The position numbers were made by a program, and so were the translations under genes. From positions 3,162,001-3,226,000 of the forward strand of contig NZ_AP022569.1 in assembly GCF_010727945.1 (NCBI RefSeq): 64,000 nt of DNA, read 5' to 3'. The notes under the pieces are model-generated. The model saw only the letters and a program-made list of their open reading frames with translations. It had not been told where the DNA came from and made no database searches. Positions 60,501 through 64,000 of this stretch are shown in pieces; position 1 is the stretch's first letter, and each line of letters begins with the position of its first letter. The DNA is from Mycobacterium cookii (GTDB taxonomy: Bacteria > Actinomycetota > Actinomycetes > Mycobacteriales > Mycobacteriaceae).

Positions 60501-61313
60501 ATGACGAGCCCGGTCCCACCTCATATCGAAACCCGCGACGCGTGGGTCGAGTTTCCGATCTTCGACGCCAAGTCGCGGTCGCTGAAGAAAGCCTTCCTGG
60601 GTAAGGCCGGTGGCGCGATCGGTCGCAACGCGTCCAACGTGGTGGTGATCGAGGCGTTGCGGGACATCACGATGTCGTTGGAATTAGGCGACCGCGTCGG
60701 GCTGGTCGGCCACAACGGCGCCGGGAAATCGACTCTGCTGCGGCTACTTTCGGGCATCTACGAGCCGACCCGAGGCTGGGCCAAAGTCACCGGCCGGGTC
60801 GCGCCGGTGTTCGACCTCGGCGTCGGCATGGATCCGGAGATCTCCGGCTACGAGAACATCGTCATCCGCGGGCTCTTCCTCGGCCAGACCCGTAAACAGA
60901 TGCTGGCCAAGGTCGACGAGATCGCGGAGTTCACCGAGCTGGGCGACTACCTGTCGATGCCGCTGCGGACCTACTCCACCGGCATGCGGGTGAGGTTGGC
61001 GATGGGTGTGGTCACCAGCATCGACCCGGAGATCCTGCTGCTCGACGAAGGCATCGGCGCCGTCGACGCCGAGTTCCTCAAGAAGGCACAGTCGCGGTTG
61101 CAGCAGCTGGTCGAGCGGTCCGGAATCCTGGTGTTCGCAAGCCATTCCAACGAATTCCTGGCCCGGCTGTGCAAGACCGCGATGTGGATCGACCACGGCG
61201 TCATCAAGCTGACCGGCGGCATCGAGGACGTCGTGCGGGCCTACGAGGGCGAAGACGCCGCACGGCACGTCCGCGAAGTGCTCGCGGAAACCCAAGCGCC
61301 AGCACATGACTGA
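60501..61313 (+). CDS. wzt: ABC transporter ATP-binding protein Wzt (galactan export)
   Basis: 270 residues. Walker A is GHNGAGKSTLLRLL, the signature is YSTGMRVRLAMG and Walker B is ILLLDEGIGAVDAEF, followed by the switch His in FASHSNE. With Wzm it forms the transporter that flips the lipid-linked galactan precursor of arabinogalactan across the plasma membrane. It lacks the C-terminal glycan-binding domain of some O-antigen Wzt proteins. ATG 60501 is 6 bp after bpa, and its end overlaps glfT1 by 8 bp. Corresponds to Rv3781. Confidence 0.93.
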   Translation: MTSPVPPHIETRDAWVEFPIFDAKSRSLKKAFLGKAGGAIGRNASNVVVIEALRDITMSLELGDRVGLVGHNGAGKSTLLRLLSGIYEPTRGWAKVTGRVAPVFDLGVGMDPEISGYENIVIRGLFLGQTRKQMLAKVDEIAEFTELGDYLSMPLRTYSTGMRVRLAMGVVTSIDPEILLLDEGIGAVDAEFLKKAQSRLQQLVERSGILVFASHSNEFLARLCKTAMWIDHGVIKLTGGIEDVVRAYEGEDAARHVREVLAETQAPAHD

Positions 61314-62214
61314 TCCATCGGCAATGGTGTGCGCCGTCGTCGTCACCCACCGGCGCCCCGACGAACTGGCCAAGTCGCTGGATGTGCTGAGCACCCAGAG
61401 TCGGCTGCCGGACCACCTGATCGTCGTCGACAACGATCACGACGACCGCGTTCGGGATCTGGTTGCCGGCCAGCCGGTCCGCACCACATATCTGCCGTCA
61501 CGCCGAAACCTCGGCGGCGCAGGAGGTTTCGCGCTCGGCATCCTGCACGCACTGGCACTGGGCGCCGACTGGGTGTGGCTGGCCGACGACGACGGTCATC
61601 CGCACGACGGCCAGGTACTGGCGACGCTGCTGGCGTGCGCGAACAACCACCGACTGGCCGAGGTGTCGCCGATGGTGTGCAATGCCGACGACCCCCAACT
61701 GCTGGCGTTCCCGTTACGCCGCGGTCTGGTCTGGCGTCGCCGCGTCGACGAACTGCGCACCGAGCCGGGCCAGGACCTGCTGCCCGGAATCGCGTCGCTG
61801 TTCAACGGTGCGCTGTTCCGGGCGTCGGCATTCGAATCGATCGGCGTTCCGGACCTGAGGCTGTTCGTCCGCGGCGACGAGGTCGAGATGCACCGACGGC
61901 TGGTCCGGTCCGGGCTGCCGTTCGGGACCTGCTTGGACACCAGCTACCTGCATCCGTGCGGTTCGGCCGAGTTCAAACCGATCCTCGGTGGCCGGATGCA
62001 TACGCAATATCCCGACGACGCCACCAAGCGGTATTTCACCTACCGCAACCGCGGCTACCTGATGGCGCAGCCGGGTCTGCGCAAATTGCTGGTCCAGGAG
62101 TGGCTGCGGTTCGGCTGGTTCTTCCTGGTGTCGCGCCGCGACCCGAAGGGTTTGCTGGAGTGGCTGCGGCTGCGCCGGCTGGGGCGCCGAGAACAGTTCG
62201 AGAGGCCGTCATGA
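61306..62214 (+). CDS. glfT1: Galactofuranosyltransferase GlfT1
   Basis: 302 residues, GT2 family: AVVVTHRRPDEL at the N-terminus, the nucleotide/metal site WLADDDGHP, NGALFRASAFE and RGDEVEMHRRLVRSG with the probable catalytic acidic residues. GlfT1 adds the first galactofuranose residues to the decaprenyl-linked rhamnosyl-GlcNAc linker at the cytoplasmic face. The start overlaps wzt and the stop overlaps the wzm ATG (ATGA), so the three genes are coupled. Corresponds to Rv3782. Confidence 0.93.
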   Translation: MTDPSAMVCAVVVTHRRPDELAKSLDVLSTQSRLPDHLIVVDNDHDDRVRDLVAGQPVRTTYLPSRRNLGGAGGFALGILHALALGADWVWLADDDGHPHDGQVLATLLACANNHRLAEVSPMVCNADDPQLLAFPLRRGLVWRRRVDELRTEPGQDLLPGIASLFNGALFRASAFESIGVPDLRLFVRGDEVEMHRRLVRSGLPFGTCLDTSYLHPCGSAEFKPILGGRMHTQYPDDATKRYFTYRNRGYLMAQPGLRKLLVQEWLRFGWFFLVSRRDPKGLLEWLRLRRLGRREQFERPS

Positions 62215-63041
62215 CCCTCATTGATGCTGCGGCGCAGTCGAAGACGATGGCCAAGGCGTGGGGCGACCTGGTCGACGGCTACCGTCGACGCGAACTCTGG
62301 TGGCATCTCGGTTGGCAGGACATCAAACAGCGCTACCGGCGCTCGGTGCTCGGCCCGTTCTGGATCACCATCGCCACCGGAACCACCGCCGTCGCGATGG
62401 GCGGCCTGTACTCCAAGCTGTTTCACCTCCAGCTGTCGGTGCACCTGCCTTATGTCACGCTCGGGCTGATCATCTGGAATCTGATCAACGCGTCCATCCT
62501 GGAAGGCGCCGAGGTGTTCGTCGCCAACGAGGGATTGATCAAACAGCTGCCGACCCCGCTGAGCGTGCACGTCTACCGGCTGGTGTGGCGGCAGATGATC
62601 CTGTTCGGGCACAACATCGTCATCTATCTGATCATCGCGATCATCTATCCGAAATCGTGGTCCTGGGCCGATCTTTCGGTGATCCCGGCGCTGGGCCTGA
62701 TCGTGCTCAACTGCGTCTGGGTGTCGTTGTGTTTTGGCATCCTGGCGACGCGCTACCGCGACATCGGGCCGCTGCTGTTCTCGGTCGTGCAGCTGCTGTT
62801 CTTCATGACGCCGATCATCTGGAACGACGAGACACTGAGACAGCAGGGCGCGGGGCCGTGGGCGAAGATCGTCGAACTCAATCCGCTGCTGCACTACCTG
62901 GACATCGTCCGGGCCCCGCTGCTCGGAGCGCATCAGGAGCTGCGGCACTGGGCGGTGGTGACGGCGCTGACCATCGTGGGTTGGGTGATGGCCGCCGTCG
63001 CGATGCGGCAGTACCGCGCCCGCGTGGCGTACTGGGTTTAA
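62211..63041 (+). CDS. wzm: ABC transporter permease Wzm (galactan export)
   Basis: 276 residues with six predicted membrane helices and the ABC2-type permease pattern: LGWQDIKQRYRRSVLGPFWITI at the N-terminus, RDIGPLLFSVVQLLFFMTPIIW, and a hydrophobic end before RARVAYWV. It partners Wzt. ATG 62211 overlaps the glfT1 stop as ATGA; a longer frame upstream is out of register with glfT1 and is not coding. Corresponds to Rv3783. Confidence 0.92.
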   Translation: MTLIDAAAQSKTMAKAWGDLVDGYRRRELWWHLGWQDIKQRYRRSVLGPFWITIATGTTAVAMGGLYSKLFHLQLSVHLPYVTLGLIIWNLINASILEGAEVFVANEGLIKQLPTPLSVHVYRLVWRQMILFGHNIVIYLIIAIIYPKSWSWADLSVIPALGLIVLNCVWVSLCFGILATRYRDIGPLLFSVVQLLFFMTPIIWNDETLRQQGAGPWAKIVELNPLLHYLDIVRAPLLGAHQELRHWAVVTALTIVGWVMAAVAMRQYRARVAYWV

Positions 63042-63105
63042 CTCCGGGCCGGTTGCCTTGATCTCCCTGCGGGTATTCACGCGCACGACCTAAGGAGGAC
63101 GTGCG

Positions 63106-63306
63106 ATGAGTGCGACCAACAAGCTCAGAAACAAGCTGCAGCGTGTCCGTGGGAGAGCGAAGGAATCGATCGGCCGCGTGACCGGCGACCGCAAGCTCGA
63201 AAGTCGCGGTGTGGGTGATCAGTTCAAGGCTGATGTGAAAGACATCGGCGAAACGGCGAAGGACGTCATCCGCGGACGGCGCGGGCGGCGGGGCCGTCGA
63301 ATCTGA
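63106..63306 (+). CDS. CsbD-family stress protein
   Basis: 66 residues, very basic, with the CsbD-like repeats KLQRVRGRAKESIGRVTGDRKLESRG and DVKDIGETAKDVIRG. CsbD proteins are small, disordered general-stress proteins of unknown mechanism. A strong AAGGAGGAC ribosome site precedes ATG 63106. The Arg-rich C-terminus (GRRGRRGRRI) is longer in basic residues than usual. Confidence 0.88.
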   Translation: MSATNKLRNKLQRVRGRAKESIGRVTGDRKLESRGVGDQFKADVKDIGETAKDVIRGRRGRRGRRI

Positions 63307-63340
63307 CGGCTGCTGACAGGCTCGAACAGCATCTAAACGA

Positions 63341-63374
63341 AAACCGCGGCCCAGGTTTGCCTGGGCCGCGGTTT
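63341..63374. terminator. Strong bidirectional terminator hairpin
   Basis: AAACCGCGGCCCAGG and CCTGGGCCGCGGTTT form a perfect 15-bp stem with a TTTG loop, between two convergent genes (CsbD and the glycine-rich protein). A/T bases flank both sides, so it can stop transcription from either direction. Confidence 0.9.
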
Positions 63375-63393
63375 CTGACTCGATTTGCGGGCT

Positions 63394-64000
63394 TTAGCCG
63401 GGTGTACCAGCCGCCCCGTTAGCGCCCGTCGTGCCCACACCGGGCAGACCTGGGCCACCGTTACCGCCGGCAGTGAGGCCGCCGGCGCCACCGACTCCAC
63501 CGTCGCCGCCCTTGCCGGAAAGGTCGCCGAGGTTCTGGCCCAGGCCGCCTGCTCCGCCATGACCGCCGGTAGCAGTTGCGCCGTCGCCGCCTGCCCCACC
63601 GGCGCCGCCGGTGCCGGTAGTACCCGCAGTGATGGTCTGCGTACCGGTGCCGATGACATGGCCGAAGCCACCTGCGCCACCGGCGCCGCCGTCAGCAACT
63701 CCGCCGTTACCGCCGTCGCCGCCAGCCCCACCGACTGCGTTGCCGAAGACGTGAGCATTGCCGATGGCCTGCACCCAGGCCTGACCGGCGTTGCCGGTGG
63801 CACTGGTGAGCGAGTTGCTGCCACCGTCGCCGGCGCCAGCTCCCGTGCCGCTGTCACCGCCTGCTCCACCGATGGCAGTACCGGTAGCGGTGGGCGTGTC
63901 GCCGGGTGCGGTTGGGTCCTCGGCAACGATGGCGGCCTCGCCACCGTTACCGCCCGTCGTGCCGGCCGCGAGGGCGTCGCCGCCAGCACCGCCGGTGGCG
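63394..64000 (-). CDS. PGRS-type glycine-rich protein, C-terminal part (5' end outside window)
   Basis: The minus frame is open from the window edge to a stop at 63394. It reads GGAGGxGG repeats throughout (GGAGGDGGNGG, GGAGGAGGDG, GGVGGAGG) interspersed with Ala/Asp/Thr-rich segments such as EAAIVAEDPTAPGDTP, and ends GTTGANGAAGTPG. This is the PGRS repeat of mycobacterial PE_PGRS and related proteins; the N-terminal PE domain, if any, lies beyond 64000. PGRS proteins are often surface-exposed or secreted. It faces the CsbD gene across a strong terminator. Confidence 0.8.
   Translation of the reverse strand, partial: ATGGAGGDALAAGTTGGNGGEAAIVAEDPTAPGDTPTATGTAIGGAGGDSGTGAGAGDGGSNSLTSATGNAGQAWVQAIGNAHVFGNAVGGAGGDGGNGGVADGGAGGAGGFGHVIGTGTQTITAGTTGTGGAGGAGGDGATATGGHGGAGGLGQNLGDLSGKGGDGGVGGAGGLTAGGNGGPGLPGVGTTGANGAAGTPG

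Noticed and set aside
61329-62210. Upstream part of the long frame containing wzm
   Set aside because: It overlaps glfT1 in another frame and is Arg/Pro-rich; the permease clearly starts at ATG 62211.
63333-63989. Ala/Pro/Val-rich frame antisense to CsbD side of the PGRS gene
   Set aside because: Alternative frame of the PGRS repeats on the same strand; only the 63394-64000 frame gives the GGxGG pattern.

Overview
The window is chromosomal DNA of a high-GC actinobacterium, almost certainly a non-tuberculous Mycobacterium. The right third (about 48.9-63.0 kb) reproduces the gene order of Mycobacterium tuberculosis Rv3772-Rv3783: hisC2, an MDMPI-like protein, echA21, a 13E12/DUF222 protein, lipE, a quinone oxidoreductase, a class V aminotransferase-like protein, a membrane glycosyltransferase, the proteasome activator Bpa, then Wzt, GlfT1 and Wzm of arabinogalactan assembly. 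It also contains a MIRU-like tandem repeat and ends in a glycine-rich PGRS-type protein. The left three quarters (1-48.56 kb) is accessory and stops 12 bp from the 3' end of a tRNA-Arg gene, a typical boundary for acquired DNA.

Region 1 (1-22.1 kb) is a lipopeptide synthetase locus: the KR-ACP end of a PKS, a SAM methyltransferase, an MbtH-like protein and three NRPS genes. NRPS1 is C-A-T-E. NRPS2 is C-A-T / C-A-T / C-A-T-E / C-T. NRPS3 is C-A-T. There are five A domains and two epimerisation domains, and no thioesterase or reductase domain is visible. A 2.7-kb segment is present twice (start of NRPS2 and start of NRPS3). The two copies are almost identical except in the substrate-pocket part of the A domain. 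Both carry apparent one-base C losses in C-runs that break the reading frame; these are more likely sequence errors than true lesions.

Region 2 (22.2-34.6 kb) holds an isoprenylcysteine-methyltransferase-like membrane protein on the minus strand. It is followed by a very large FAAL-ACP-KS-AT-DH-ER-KR-ACP-acyltransferase megasynthase, a secreted repetitive Ala/Gly-rich protein and a small conserved protein. A 47/48-bp direct repeat flanks the megasynthase gene.

Region 3 (34.8-48.6 kb) is a second, apparently uncharacterised biosynthetic cluster. A plus-strand operon encodes a coupled 21-codon mini-ORF, an FAD/NAD(P)-binding protein, an ATP-grasp ligase, a MetA-like homoserine acyltransferase, a MetY-like PLP enzyme and a double alpha/beta-hydrolase. 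A minus-strand operon encodes a phytanoyl-CoA-type dioxygenase, a small ACP and its own AcpS. Further plus-strand genes encode an F420-type LLM oxidoreductase, a stand-alone adenylation enzyme, a methyltransferase and a PaaK-like ligase. The set suggests homoserine activation and gamma-substitution, ATP-dependent ligation, and carrier-protein-bound oxidation of an amino acid or acyl unit. The product cannot be named from sequence alone.

Region 4 (48.57-64 kb) is the conserved core described above, with tRNA-Arg(ACG), tRNA-Ser(GCT) and tRNA-Ser(TGA) on the minus strand. Several of its genes appear to be leaderless, with a TAnnnT -10 element 6 bp upstream of the start codon.
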